Counted from the first letter of the stretch, positions 1-12,352 are shown. The stretch is 64,000 nucleotides of DNA from Perkinsus olseni (GCA_013115135.1 JABANP010000192.1:1-64000); one strand, 5' to 3'. Program-made: numbers and translations. Notes: a model not told the origin generated them from the sequence alone.

Positions 1-36
1 GGCGCAGTGGATAGCGTGTTGGGCTCATCAAACCCA
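1..36 (+). other. tRNA-Met-like fragment (no T arm)
   Basis: The first bases read like the D arm and anticodon arm of a eukaryotic tRNA-Met: a box-A-like GGCGCAGTGGATAGCG, then TTGGG-CTCATCAAA-CCCAG with a CAT anticodon in a loop two bases too long. No TTCRA-type T arm follows in the next 100 bases and the acceptor stem lies outside the window. It is probably a tRNA-derived repeat or pseudogene, not a functional tRNA. Confidence 0.25.
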
Positions 37-1385
37 GTCGACTCTCTGAAGCTGGAGTGAGTCGCGAGACTTCTAATCTGCCGTCACTCTATTGGGCACC
101 GTTGAGTCAGACTCTCGCCCGATCACGGTCGAGTCCAATACCGCTAGCGGCTGGATGTCCACCCTGCACCTATACCGCGGCCAGGGACTCGAGGGCCGCG
201 TGCCTCGCCTACGCTGGCCAGTCCGCGGCACCTCAGGAAGACAAGATAGTGTAGTACCCACTCGGGTACCTCCGGAACATGCCAGTGAGCTCGAGCTGTC
301 GCTGTGAGTAGGTGCGTACGCCTTGGCATAAAAGCACTGGCCCAGTGCATGCTCTCCCGAAGAGGGACACCGAGACACTCGGAGAAGTTCCTAATACCAT
401 TCCATCCGAGAATCGGATTCTTCTTGATAGACCCTGTATCGTTCTTCGTTTGTGTTCAATCCGCAGGCGTCGTTGCAGGATTCGGAAGAAGCAGGAACTA
501 TATCGCTACCGTGCCCATGCGTTCAACCGAACTCCGTGGACTTTTGTTGATTGTTGATTGTGGGCGTCCCCGCTTTGCGTTGGACAGTACTGGAGACGAA
601 CTCGAAGGGCGCTGAGTTTCCTCCGTAACCGGAATTTCAGTCCAAACCCGGGTTATTCGGGATTCAACTCACGCGCCCCTCTGTTTCCCGTCCTTTTCGG
701 CCGGTTTTCTGCTCAGTGCGGTAGTTTCAAAATCACGATCGCTAATGTGTGGAAATCAACGTAAGTCGTACCGTAAGACTGGGAACGCGCTGGAATTCAC
801 GACGTCCGCTATCAGCGAAATGAGGTTCAATTCTACAGTCAATTTGAGAAGTACATCTTGAAAGGTGTCAGCTAACGGAGGAACCCACACGGCCACCTGA
901 CTCACGACGCGTGCTGCCGTGGTGACTCTCTCCTGCTCAACGAACTCGGGACTTGTTCCGAAATTGGTTGGAATCGCGATCAATGCTAACTCTCAGGTAT
1001 CGTTCCCTATCTCACAACTTGGTCTTCTTCAGTCGAGCTTTGAACTTGCCCACGTAATTTTTAGGGAGACTCAGTAGAGTGCCCGAGGATGCCACATGTC
1101 ACAGTTCTCGCGACTCCGAGTCTCCGGCTGGCACTCGGACGATCATTCCTCCTCCTGGTCTCGACAGTACGGCTAATCATCAGAGTCTGACCATGCAATA
1201 ATCTGGCATACTGAGACCCCATATGATGCTCACATGCCCCTCCCCTGACTCCTCGAACAAGGGTTCAGTGTTACAGTGGACGCGCCGGGATGAGCCTCGC
1301 TTATTTTGTGGAGGACTAAGCCCGACACTCGCGCTACGCGGATCGGTTTTCACGGCTCTCGAACGCTGGCTCACGCACTCGGGCC
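37..1385. other. no supported gene
   Basis: Nothing recognisable. A minus-strand open frame at 756-983 (about 75 codons, hydrophobic-rich, with an internal AG followed by GTGGCC) could be an exon of an unseen gene, and plus-strand frames at 304-615 are open, but none has domain or splice support. Left unassigned. Confidence 0.3.
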
Positions 1386-1877
1386 TTGGTGCTCCGGCAA
1401 GGGTTATCACAGAGAACTTGTGACGCATCATTTGAGTTTCCCAACGTGGGCCGACTCCGGATTACGGTCGCAGGAGTTCCCTTCGTCCCGGAAGGCCACG
1501 GCAACGAGTACGCTTCATTGAGAAACAGCTACCTCGGCTGCTGCTTGGGGAACAGTGATCTACGCTCATCGTTCCAGCCTGTGAGCGCTTGGCACTTGAA
1601 CAAGCATACGGGTATTTCAGAGCACTTCAGATCCCACAAAGCCTCCCTCACCGAGCCGAACGCATCTCCGAGCGCTGCCGGCCTGTCGAGCTCGAAGAAC
1701 GCAACCTCACAGCCCGTTGAGTCGGTCCTGGGCAGCAGGCTAAGTGAGAATCCAACCCGTCCCCCTCTTAAGAAGTCTTGCTGTGAGCAGCCGTCGCGTC
1801 GCACTGCTTCTTCCGAGGTCGAGAGGAGCATAGCAGAGCTGTCGCTGAAGTGCTGTGCAGCTGGACCGGGCAGCTAG
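1386..1877. other. open frames on both strands, possible exon
   Basis: The plus strand is open for 163 codons (serine-rich, with SEVERSIAELSLK near the end) and the minus strand for 100 codons over 1529-1831 (more globular in composition, for example GFSLSLLPRTDSTG). Only one is likely to be real. The plus frame would suit a 5' exon of the coiled-coil gene that follows; the minus frame would be an independent gene. The sequence alone does not decide. Confidence 0.2.
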
Positions 1878-2087
1878 AGAGGCCTCGCAAAGGTCTGTCT
1901 GTGCTCATGTTCTGTTTCAAATCTGTCTTCCGATCTCGGTTCGGGGATTCAGGACGAATACCGATGGAACTTCTATTGCATGCCTCTACTGCTCGTAACC
2001 GGATCGTTAAGTCGAAATGGGTGCTGTATAGCCCGAGGCTCCGGGCCCCGACTGCTGGACTTATCGTGGTCCTGGAACCACCGAGAT

Positions 2088-5000
2088 GCCTGCCAGAATT
2101 CTCGCCAGAGAAGCTGATGAGAGACGAGGGACTGAGGACAAGCTAACTCGGCATGTTCAGCAGCAGGTGGAAGAGCCTCGTCAATATAGTGAGAGAGCGA
2201 GGCCAAGACTGAGCAGGTGGGGAAGGCATCATAGAACTGTGAGCTCGCAGTAGCATTCGTGTTACACCCCTGTAAGTGGGTTCTCCATCACGCCGGACGC
2301 AGACCTGAGCGGCTCTGGCATGGTGCAAGTCTAGCTCTTCTCGCACACTCTTATCGAGACAACTATGACTTTTCAATCAGGATGTTGGACAAGCCCCTGA
2401 AGGTCCTTCGGTCCAATTTGAGCCTCGCAGATGACGGAGGCCTCGGGAAGACATTTGCAGAAGCTTGAGAAGAAGCTGTCGGATGAATTCAACAAGGGTG
2501 ATTCAATCCTCGCACTCCGCTATTCCTCATACTTCTATAACGTGGGAATCTATCGGATGCGAGCTCATCTTTTTGCAGTGGTGGAAAGAAGCAGCGCAGA
2601 CTTTGGCGAACGACTCAGCAAGGAGGGAGCAGAAATCAATCAACGAGTTTCCAAGATCGAAGCACTGCTCAGGTGGGGTACACCACCTTTCGTGCGGGTT
2701 CTTGCAGTAAAAATAGCCCTCACGTTATGTCTGCCCTTTATTGAGCGAGGAAGCCCTGGAGCTCGAAGGCATCTGCTGTTGAGCCTCAGAGGCCAGCTTC
2801 TTCACTTGTATTCAGCTTCATGATTGTTATGTCAATAACCGGCTAGAACTGTCCTACGGTTCGCCTGGGAATTCCGCATAGCGTCACGCGCGTGTCACTA
2901 TTGAGCGCGGAAGCTCTGGAGCTCGTTTGAAACCACCGGTTGCCTATGATCAGGAGAAGCACGGAGAGATTCACAGACGCGCTGGACCCTATGCGAGCTA
3001 CTTTAGCAGACTTGTCCTCCCGGTTCGAGGAAGTGGAGTCCAAAGCTATGCTGGGTCAACCAGGAGAGGGACAGATGTCGCCCAGCCGGCTCAAACAGCA
3101 GGTCGGACTTAACAAGGCATGCAGTTTCGTAGACGTGCGTGCAGATACTCGTCCACGTCGAAGATCGGTTGCGTCAATTCGAATCGGAAAGCCTTGACAA
3201 AATTTCAAGTAGGCCACTCAGTCCTATTGTTTCACGTGGCTAGCAGGCTTCGAGTAAAGATCTGCTCTCGACAGATCACCGAGAGCGATCGCCTCCACGT
3301 GAGTGTGATGTCGAAATGAAACTGAAGCTGCAACAGATAGAAAGGAAGCTCGCAGGTAAGCAGCCGTCTCTGGAACCTATGCAGGGACTGTTCGACACGA
3401 CGCTGTCGACCATCCTTGCTTCGACTCAGCTTCGAACCCGGATGTCCGACTAGCGTCCATGCGCTCCGAGACACAGGACAGCTTGAACGCTGTCAACCAG
3501 CGAATCGATACCCTCCAAGGGGAACTGGAAGCGTTCAGAGGGGAAGTGGGCAGTCTGTCCTGCGGCCTTTGTCGGAGCACTACTCTCTCAGACTTCCCAC
3601 GCGATAAATAGCCAGACGCAGCGCTTGAAGGACCACGTGCTAGGCGAAGTTAAGAAAAATGCAGCTGAAGCGCATCGCAGGGTGGGTTTACGCTCACGAT
3701 GTCCCTGACGAGCTCGTGGCGAGTCGACCGGCTACATTGCCTCCGTGTTGTGCTGTGCTTTGCTACGAGCTCTGCGATGGGAAAGTATCGTGTGTAGGAG
3801 CAAGAGCTTTCGAGAACGCTTGAAGCGAGCATCAACAGCGTGAGTGATCGTCACGATGAACTGAAGAAGTCCCTGGAAACTGACTTCAAAAGTGCTCTTG
3901 AGAACGTGAGCCAGTGACGCACAGCTGGTCATGAGTCACGACCACTCAGGTACGTAACGATTCAGAAAAGTCCAAGGCGGACAATAGAGAATTATCAGAC
4001 AAAGTTGGTCGTATACAGCGAGAGTTGAACAGCCTCACAACGCAGAGCGCAGAGCTTGATAAAACCGTCGTAATCTGTTTCGTGACTCCCCATTGGGTCG
4101 GGGAGTAGCCTCTCAGGCTGACTACAAAGAGAAGGTTAACGTGTTGTCTGCGAACAGCAGCAAGCTCATCACCGAGCAAATAACCGAGTTGGAAGTAGGA
4201 TCTCGCCAGGTGGCTTCTCTGAGCAATTCGAATCAGAAACGAACGACGGAGAGCTTGGCTGAGTCGCGGAGCTCGATAATGCGGGGCTTCGAATCTGACC
4301 TTATGCGAATCACGGAGGAGGTGGGTGTGGCACTCCGCCCTGCCGCATACAGTGATGGAGCTTCAGCTTGACTGCCACGTCAAGAGCGTGCAGTCGTCCA
4401 CAGAAGAGAGGATGAGAAGCCAAATAGAATTTGTCAAGGCAGAGGTGACGCAGTGCTCGACAGAACACTCGGAGATTATAGCGGTTCAGATTGACTCGAA
4501 GTCGGCAGAGACCGCTGATCGTCTGCGTCGTATGATGGGATCTTTGATAGAACTCAATATGCGTGTTGAAAAGCAAGAGGACATGATGAGTGACCCCAAA
4601 CTGCAGAGGCATATCCGAGGGTCGGTCTTGACATTAGCAGATGAGGTCGGATCTCTAAGATTCAGGCTGGTAGATGAAGTGATACAGAGAAGTATGGATG
4701 CTGATAGGCTCGAGCATCGGGAAATGATAAGCCAACTTTACAAGAAGATGAGCGACGTGGTCAGTGCTATGCACTACCCAAAGTACGCTTCATGCCGCAG
4801 ATCTTCTATGGTCGTTGCAGCTGCCAAGTGTTCTCTGTTCACGAGTCGAGCGTCTCCAACTGCTCAGGCATGGCCCTTCGGTGTCGGCTATGCGGGCAAT
4901 CGGAAATTCTGGCTCTGCTAACTCCAGTTCGCTGATGCGCTCTCATCAACGTTCAACTTCGTCAATCAGCGTCCCCAGGCACGAGTGAGTTTCCTTCTCA

Positions 5001-5131
5001 TCATTGACAACGTCCGCAATGTTGTCTCACGGAATTAAAGGTACTTCGACCGAGTTCTCGCGCCTGCAGCAGCAACCCAGGAGCAGCTGCGTTCGCTGAT
5101 GAGGGAAATGAGCCAAGATAGAGATCGATGA
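2088..5131 (+). CDS. multi-exon coiled-coil protein (5' end not defined)
   Basis: A series of short plus-strand exons bounded by plausible AG/GT sites encodes heptad-rich, charged sequence. Examples are READERRGTEDKL near 2100, LEKKLSDEFNK (2431-2499), ERLSKEGAEINQRVSKIEA (about 2580-2680), LADLSSRFEEVESK (about 3000), RLRQFESESLDK (about 3160), INSVSDRHDELKKSLE (about 3830), ELSDKVGRIQRELNSL (about 4000) and a long exon from about 4370 to 4785. A serine-rich stretch follows (about 4870-4985), and the last exon ends at a TGA at 5129-5131 after RSLMREMSQDRDR. Introns are about 40-150 bp. I see no catalytic or membrane domain. It is most likely a structural or cytoskeletal coiled-coil protein, but no family is recognised. 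The first exon and start codon are not located; the frame at 1386-1877 may belong to it. Exon edges inside the gene are approximate. Confidence 0.65.
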
Positions 5132-5897
5132 TCATGGCATGATGCCGTGCAAGCGTGGTTGCGCCGGGTTTTGCGTTGCCCCCGGAGTAGGGTTCCAACC
5201 TTCCACGGGTTTTTCAATAAACCTGAATTAGAAATCAAAATCAATTCCAGAATCGACTCCGGGTTTCAGACTCCATTGAACCGGGGGGTCGGCACATATC
5301 GATACCGACTTTTCTTCACTGATACCTCTCACGGCACCCGGGTTCTAACCCTCGTACCGACATTTTGTACGTAATTTATCCGATCGATCTTTGCGGCGAT
5401 CGCAAACGTGGATGAAACGCTATGCTCAGCAATCGATCATTCGGGCGAGCCCTTTTGACGTTCCGTGCGCGGCACCAACGATTTCAATGCAAAAGTCCAT
5501 ACTATCAATGCAGAGCTGAGTGAAGACAAGTTACCCAAGGGATTAATTAGGTTTTCCCCTAAGATGAATTCCTTTAGTCATAGTTACACAGACAGCTCAA
5601 TTGTTTTGCTTCTATGATGATAACTATCAAACGACATTCACTTAGAATGAGCGCGAATGCGCGTTGATATAAAACCCCATAGCACTGGGCGCTGAGAACT
5701 CATAATGCACGCGGTTTATGATGAATAAAATCTATTTTCATCACTTTGACCTGATCATACGTGATGACACCAAGAGCATTGCTGAATGACCAGCGTTAAT
5801 GAATATTGAACTGAGTTCAATGAACTCTACGCGACAGTCTAACGTGTTGGATACGTCACTAGCATGCACTGTCATGCGAGGACATCAGAGAGCAACA
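5132..5897. other. intergenic, no gene seen
   Basis: No supported exon. It contains two overlapping single-base-centred inverted repeats: 5805-5821 (8-bp arms around G) and 5813-5827 (7-bp arms around A), so successive arms are shared. Confidence 0.4.
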
Positions 5898-7390
5898 CTA
5901 GAACTCCTCGTCGACACGCCCGGGCTCTTGTAGAGGAACCGTAGTGCTCAATCGTCTTTTCAACTTTATGCTTGGACGACGAGTTCGGCTATGCTGCGCT
6001 GAGGGGAGTTCTCTGCTGGAGCGTCTCTGCTGCTGATCGCTCGAGGTTCGCTCGGAGTTTACCGGAGTGACAGATCTACGACGGCTTGTCGAGTACTGAT
6101 AAGACCGGTGTTCAATGCAACAATTGACTCCGGTCGGCACCCACCCGAGAACTCCGACCTGACGTCCCCGCCGATTCCGCTGTGGATGGCCGCCCTGATG
6201 TGGGAGGCCGACCATTGTCGCCTGGCCGCCGCTCCGTGTTCATGAACACAGCCACGGCAGCCTCCTCGAACTCATCGGTCACGCGACACTTTAACGCCTC
6301 CCACAGGAGCTCAAGGGTGGATACATTCCCATCCTTTGAGCGTGGAACCGTACGATCCGCGGCACTCCCGAAGAGGTCGACGGAGAGGTCCTCTCGGGCG
6401 CGCAACCCAGGGAGCATCTAAGGCCACCGTTGCAGGGCTCGCCGAGAGCAATGAGTTCCGAGTCGATGGACTGAGTGCGGGCTGCGGTACTTCTTCCACC
6501 CATTGGGAACACCCAGTGATGCGGGACAACTCCGCAATCTCGGCTTCGGCCAGGCGTATCATCACCTTGCCGAAGCGGCAGTGAAGAAGCAAACCCAATC
6601 GATGCGCACACCTCAAAGCAGTCGCTGATTTTCCCCGAGGCCAGGTGGTCTCCCGCCACGGAGCTCAGAGCCTCCCTAGGCATGTACCGATTGAACCATT
6701 CTATCGTTGGCATGAACCTGTTCAGCGAAGGTGCTCCCACTAGGGGACTCTCGGTTATTCGCTGGAGCACTCATCGTGGTTGAGCCGCCGGTGTGCTTCA
6801 CGCCAAGTCTGGAGAGAAATCTTCGCAGCGGCAAGTTGACGTAGATTCTAAAGTGTCGAGCGTTTTGGACACCCAAGGCGTCTCGCAGAAACTCACGCAG
6901 AGCAACTTTCCAGCTGCGATGATAATGACGGGTTTTAAACCACGTACGAGAGGTGAAAAGAAGGAACCTGAAATCAGGACTGCTCAAGCCGACGAGATTG
7001 TCATAAGTTTGCACTGAACCGTGGCCCGTGAGTCGTATCAAATGCTACGTGGCGCATCTGGGCTATCAACCGATATCTGTCCCAATGAGGCGGTAATGTG
7101 AGCTACACTGTAGTGGATTTGGGCAGCGGTTTCGAGCCTAGCGGTGCCTTTCGGAGAGAACCCCTCCCCCCACCAGACCTGATAGATCATCGACAGCTCT
7201 TTGCGCGACTTGCCCCGCTGGTAGCAGGGACACTTGATGAGGGACCTCCCAGGCTCCGTGGGGCATGTGAACGAGTGAACACTACGGCGGGGCCCTGCCT
7301 GGTCGATCGGTGGCCCTGCCGCATATCGACAGCCGAGCTCAGTTTTATCGCACGGCAGCTTACGATACAGCATCGAATCAGCTGGTAGCT
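5898..7390 (-). CDS. unrecognised multi-exon protein
   Basis: Several minus-strand frames look coding and can be joined by short introns. The frame at 7041-6780 includes KVALREFLRDALGVQN and RFLSRLGVKHTGG. The frame from 6770 includes LNRFMPTIEWFNRYMPREAL and SGKISDCFE. A 46-bp GT...AG intron at about 6615-6570 then joins this to VMIRLAEAEIAELSRITG. A later frame has DLSVDLFGSAADRTV and DEFEEAAVAVFMNTE. The last frame ends in an Arg/Ser-rich tail (RRRSVTPVNSERTSSDQQQ) at the stop codon at 5898. Upstream frames to 7373, perhaps 7630, may be 5' exons. I recognise no family. The product looks soluble, with a disordered basic C terminus. The exon model is partial, and the strand choice rests on protein-like composition. 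Confidence 0.4.
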
Positions 7391-7466
7391 GACAGCTACC
7401 ACTGCCTACCAGAGGAAATGTCTACGCTACGAAACCCGCCACGGGTCTAGAGCTGGACAGAGATAT

Positions 7467-7480
7467 TTGCGCATGCGTGC
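7467..7480 (+). repeat. copy 1 of motif TTGYGCATGCGTGC
   Basis: Exact match (Y = C). It is one of six plus-strand copies in the window. Confidence 0.6.
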
Positions 7481-7622
7481 CTGGCGAAAATATCGTAGAA
7501 AGCTCAGGAAGGCGACAAGGCTCCTGGACTGAAAGGAGTGGGCCTGGTGCGGTGATTGGGAGAACTTGAGCCTGTAAAGGAAGCGATCGAAGTCCCGAGC
7601 GCGGGATCCCAGTTGTTCGACG

Positions 7623-7636
7623 TTGTGCATGCGTGC
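7623..7636 (+). repeat. copy 2 of motif TTGYGCATGCGTGC
   Basis: Exact match (Y = T), 156 bp after copy 1 and about 215 bp before the transporter start codon. Confidence 0.6.
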
Positions 7637-7850
7637 AGTTCCGTGATGTGACGCGCCCTGCCTCCCTGAGACGCCATCGCGCCTTCGGGAGAGTCTACAG
7701 GATTGACGGTCTGCGTTAGCACCAATTGCACACGCCCCCGAGTGGACGTGTGGTAGGGCGGTCGGGAGGCCTGGTCGTGACCAGCGACCAGAGCCCCAGT
7801 GGAAGCTCGGAAACGTCTAGTTTCAGGTTCTCCCCGCCTTTGAACCCACC

Positions 7851-9401
7851 ATGTCTGCCAAGCGAGAGGCCCTCTCCTGGACCGATTCCTCCGGGAACGT
7901 CTACCACTACTACCACAAACCCATGCTGAACGCCGTTATCTTTGTTCTGTTACAGGAGCTCTGCGAGCGTCTGGCCTTCTTTGGAATCACGCCCAACGCC
8001 CAGACTTTTTTCAAGGAGTACTTGAACTACACGGACGCCGAAGCCAACTCATACATTGCAGCCTTCCAAGCGATTCTCTACGTTACGCCGCTCTTCGCAG
8101 CGGTGCTATCCGATACCTTTCTGGGCGTGTATGCGACCATTTTATCGTTCTCTCTGATTTATATGATAGGGCTACTCTTACTTTTTCTTGCCACTATCAA
8201 GAGCATCAGTCAACCGTGGATGATCCATTTGTCTGTGCTCGTTCTCATCACTATCGGTGGAGGTGGTATCAAAAGTTGCGTCAACGTCATGGGTGCACAC
8301 CAATTCCATCCCGAGCATCACAAGGCTGATATTACTCAATATTATACCTACTTTTACGCAGCCATCAACATCGGCTCCCTGATTGGTGGTATCGCCACTC
8401 CGATCGCACTTCAAGAGACAAACTTCACTGTTGCTTTCGCCATACCCTTAGCTGCCTTCGTCGTGGCAACAGCTGTGTTTGTACTCGGTGGTCTTCTCGG
8501 CCGATTTGTTAAGCCCAAGCCTCAGGGCTCCGCGGTCCTTAAAATTCTGCAAGTGATGGTTTATGCCGTCAGGAAGTGCTCCCTGGAAAAGAATAAAAAA
8601 TCCCTGGGAGGTCGTTTCGAGGACGGCTTCATCGAGGACGTCAAAGCTCTCCTTCGCTTGGTCCCGCTGTTCTCTCTCATTATCCCCTTCGTTATTGCCT
8701 ACGTCAACCTTAGTACCTCCTACCTCACTCAAGCCCAGAAAATGGATAGGCGGCTATTCAACTGGCAAATCCCGGCGGCCCTCATGCAGAATGTCGATCC
8801 AATAGCTGTTGTTATCAACTCACTACTAGTCAGCTCAGTCCTCTATCCGCTCCTCAAGAGGCGTGGTATAGTTCTGTCCGTCCTCGTGAGGTCCTTTATT
8901 GGAAGCGTCCTGGGTGTTCTTTCTTTGGTGTGCGCTGCCATAGTGGAGCTACAGATCAAATCCAGGCCACTCTTCACCGTATCGATCTGGTGGCAAGTGC
9001 CTCAATTCTGGATCGTAGCAGCCGGCGAGATCTTCCTCATTTCAACGTCGTATGAGATTGCCTTCACTTTTTCCCCGAGCTCATTGAAGGCAGTCGCATC
9101 GGCGGTGAATCTGTTGTTCTTTGCTGTCGGGTACGCGTTGGCTGGGGTAATTTTCCAGTTGTGTGCTTCGTGGTTGCCCAATTTTGACCCCAAGAAGCCC
9201 ACCGATGTATCCCACAAGGGGGCCCACTACGAGTATTTCTATCTGGTCCTCATCGGACTATGTTGTATCGGAGCGATCGCATGCTTGGCCCTCATCCCGT
9301 ACTTCAATCGTGTCGCCAAGGCCAACAAGGAACTGGAGGCGGCATCACTGAAGGACGACGGCACCGAGAAAGATAAAGGAGAGAGATCTTTGGAGGATTG
9401 A
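7851..9401 (+). CDS. POT/PTR family proton-coupled peptide transporter
   Basis: An intronless 516-residue frame encodes a polytopic membrane protein of the length and layout of the proton-dependent oligopeptide transporter family (major facilitator superfamily). Transmembrane helix 1 carries the family motif ExxER as ELCERLAFFG (residues 36-45), whose acidic and basic residues couple proton and peptide movement in studied members. The PTR2 signature FYAAINIGSLIGG lies near residue 167. About 12 hydrophobic helices are visible, with a charged loop near residues 225-265 and a hydrophilic Lys/Glu-rich C terminus. Expected role: proton-driven uptake of di- or tripeptides across the plasma or a vesicular membrane. 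The substrate is not readable from the sequence, and nitrate or other substrates occur in the wider family. The ATG at 7851 follows a pyrimidine-rich stretch ending TTTCAG about 20 bases upstream, a possible splice or trans-splice acceptor. It is the only long intronless gene in the first half of the window. Confidence 0.95.
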   Translation: MSAKREALSWTDSSGNVYHYYHKPMLNAVIFVLLQELCERLAFFGITPNAQTFFKEYLNYTDAEANSYIAAFQAILYVTPLFAAVLSDTFLGVYATILSFSLIYMIGLLLLFLATIKSISQPWMIHLSVLVLITIGGGGIKSCVNVMGAHQFHPEHHKADITQYYTYFYAAINIGSLIGGIATPIALQETNFTVAFAIPLAAFVVATAVFVLGGLLGRFVKPKPQGSAVLKILQVMVYAVRKCSLEKNKKSLGGRFEDGFIEDVKALLRLVPLFSLIIPFVIAYVNLSTSYLTQAQKMDRRLFNWQIPAALMQNVDPIAVVINSLLVSSVLYPLLKRRGIVLSVLVRSFIGSVLGVLSLVCAAIVELQIKSRPLFTVSIWWQVPQFWIVAAGEIFLISTSYEIAFTFSPSSLKAVASAVNLLFFAVGYALAGVIFQLCASWLPNFDPKKPTDVSHKGAHYEYFYLVLIGLCCIGAIACLALIPYFNRVAKANKELEAASLKDDGTEKDKGERSLED

Positions 9402-12352
9402 AGCGACTATATTGCTTCATTCGGGTTTGTTGTCAGTAACATTAGTCACCCTCTTATATTAACTTGATATTATTGTGGTCGATCACCATCACGGTGTGAT
9501 CAGGGCCAATAATTTTTTCCTGATGACAGTTTAGGTAGAGCGATTCCCTGGTATCCACTATGTCTTATGGCATATCACAGCAGTAGCTCGATCGAATCAT
9601 GTCGATTCACCGAGTCTGTGTGGTTCTAGCTCGTCCAATCCGTACTGTGGTGTTGAGTTCTTGAAGGGCGTCCTCTAAGGCGACTTACGCACGCTAGCCG
9701 GAGTTGCCTACGCCAGCGCCGAACTGTGGCGCCGGTCATTACTCATGACGCAGTTCTTCTCAGCAAATCAAGGACGATGAGCGCAAGATGCAGGGGAGTG
9801 TGAACAGCGGGTGGCTCTGCCCCGACCTGTTTAACACACATAAGAGTCGAAGTCAGTAACCTGTGTCCATTGCCAACTAGTAGTTGCAAGCCACCACGGT
9901 TAACTGCCCGGTCCATACCTGGTCTGGGTAGAGCCGGCAGTCCATAGAATCCTATCTCCGCATCCAGCAGGGGGTGGGTCGAGCTCACATCCGCCGTCCT
10001 CATGGCCATACTATCTCATGATAGCATTCATCGCTAGTTGCTAGCTCTTGCATCGCACTCCGAGGAAATGCTGCGATCTCGATAGAACGACTAGTCGCAC
10101 GCAAACTCTCGTGCGCATTCCTCAGTCTCTGCGGACTCCCACATCGGGTTCTCACCACGGCCCGCTTCCATTGCGTCGTTTCTTGTGCTTTATCGTTCGA
10201 GGCTCACACGACCATCCCACAACGCTACAGAAAGTCTCCAACTGCGCACATCGGCAAGAGTCTAACTAAGCGGGAACCGTAAGCGTTGGACTACTAACTC
10301 ACACTCACGACCATCCCGGGCGCCATTGTCAAGCAAAGTCTTCGGGGATTTTGTTGCCATCCACGAGTTTTTTCATGACTGTCGCGCGCTTCCTTGGATT
10401 TTTTATAATGTAGATTAAGGTAGTAATTATATGTCATTTTATTGATCATGTTTACAATATTAAATATGTAAGGTAGGATATATGATAGTAATAAAGTATG
10501 TATATCAAATATATCAAATATATCAAATATTGCTCATGATATTATAGAATTTATATACGATTACAATAATTTTGGCCTTCTCCTCCTAGATCACCCATGC
10601 GGCGTGTATACTCCCCCAAGTTTACTGCGGCAACTCAAATCGAAGAACAAAGATACTAAGTTCAACAGAACAAACCAGGCATATGTACACTCGTTAAAAA
10701 CTAATCAGTTAGAATTGTGGGGAAGCATCTTATTAGAGTAGCAGTGTAGCAGTTGTTATCATCGACTACTTGAGGAAATGCGAGATTTCTCAAGAGAGCA
10801 AGTGAGTCTACTGTTTACAACAACAGCATCTAGTCTGGCGGGGCTTACCAAATCACTTAGAGCTACAACAGAAGAACAGCATGAGTACACGGGAGCCGAC
10901 TGGTCACACGAGTCAACTTGTATCCCGGCATGGTCCTCATCAAAATCGGACTGGGCGATTCACAAAAATAAAAGACATTGCACGCTTCCCTCCGCCCTGC
11001 ACAAGGACGATGCTCGAGGATTAAAGTTCCTTCCGGAAAACATAGCCGCCGCAAGCACAGTGATGTGTGTACGTTATGACCGGGCGGATCTGACCCTCAA
11101 TGGGGACAGCGTCACGGTCGCCTAAATCGCTCCAGGCCGAGACCACGCCACCAGAGCTACTGCCGGTGCTCCTCGAAGACCATTCGGGCTCCAAAAGTGT
11201 CGGCAATGGCTTCCCAGGGGAATGGTGCGGCCAAGCCGTGTGTCTCTGATAAAGAACATATGACGCTCACCCGAGCGTGGTAATCTACCTGTGCGCAAGG
11301 ACGCAGCGGCAGCGGGGTCGCCATGTAGGTCGTGCGGTGCGCCCTCGAACCTTCCCTCCTCCTGAGACGAAAGCACTGTACAAAGCAGTCCGCAATGAGT
11401 GAATCGCCTCACCATGCAGAGGCTGTATGGCGAGGTTATTCACGCAGTAAAGCATGAGAATTCAGAGAACAGGGTACTTGAGGGCGTAAGTCCATGCAAG
11501 AGAGCCTCTCACGACGGTACACACTTACATAGTAGCACTCCTGGCGGACATCACTCGACCAGCCCCGTACTCTATCGAACGAGGCGTGCGACGTGTCGGC
11601 TGACAGGACTGAACAGGATTTCAAGCTCAGCGCACGGGAGCCGATTGAGTACGTTATAGCGTCGGAGATGGTCATGGCGAGAACGGCGGGGTGTCGTGAC
11701 GTAGGAGGTCGTAAGGGGGCCCCAGGCCGGAGCTGATTCGATGCGTCGGAGGGGCTGCTGATACACCGGTGAACTCCTCCTGAGAACAGACAAGTTCCGA
11801 AACCGCTACGCCAGGATAATAGACACACGAGTGACAACTGAAAAATAGAACTTAAGGGCAATCCTCGGATATCGGTTTGTCGCCCTGTGACCGAATCCCA
11901 GAGACCAGAAAAAGGGCTACAACAAGCGGGACGACAATCCAAGTGAATTTTCAATCAAGCGTTGTCATGCGCAAAACCTCGGGCTGTAGACCATCGTCCT
12001 GCATGAACACTGTCGCATAATGTGATGCAATGGAAATGATTCATCACGATATTTTTCGATACCACTCCTCACCAACAACATCGCAGTGACTAAATCCTGC
12101 TGAGGAGTTACCTCCGAGAAGTTTGAGGAGAAGGCCTGCGCAGACCTCTGTTACGCTGGTGATAGATATCAGTGAGCAGGGCCAGAGGGGCCTGGGTCCT
12201 GTTGCCCTCAGGGGATATCACGCCATCACTGGAGACCATGAAGGGTAAAGGGTGAGGGCAAACAAAACAAACTGAGCATGTGTTGGACCTTCATACCACA
12301 CCTTCCCCAACTCCCAAGACACAGTGATATACGAGACGTAATTTACTCTCTT
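9402..12352. other. no supported gene; AT-rich segment inside
   Basis: Open frames at 9743-10009 (-), 10778-11125 (+), 11122-11415 (-) and 11436-11954 (-) lack recognisable domains and contradict each other in strand. The stretch from about 10380 to 10580 is strongly AT-rich and contains a short tandem repeat. I cannot support a gene here. Confidence 0.35.
10498..10530 (+). repeat. short AT-rich tandem repeat
   Basis: The unit ATATCAAAT is repeated about three times in an AT-rich intergenic stretch. Confidence 0.6.
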
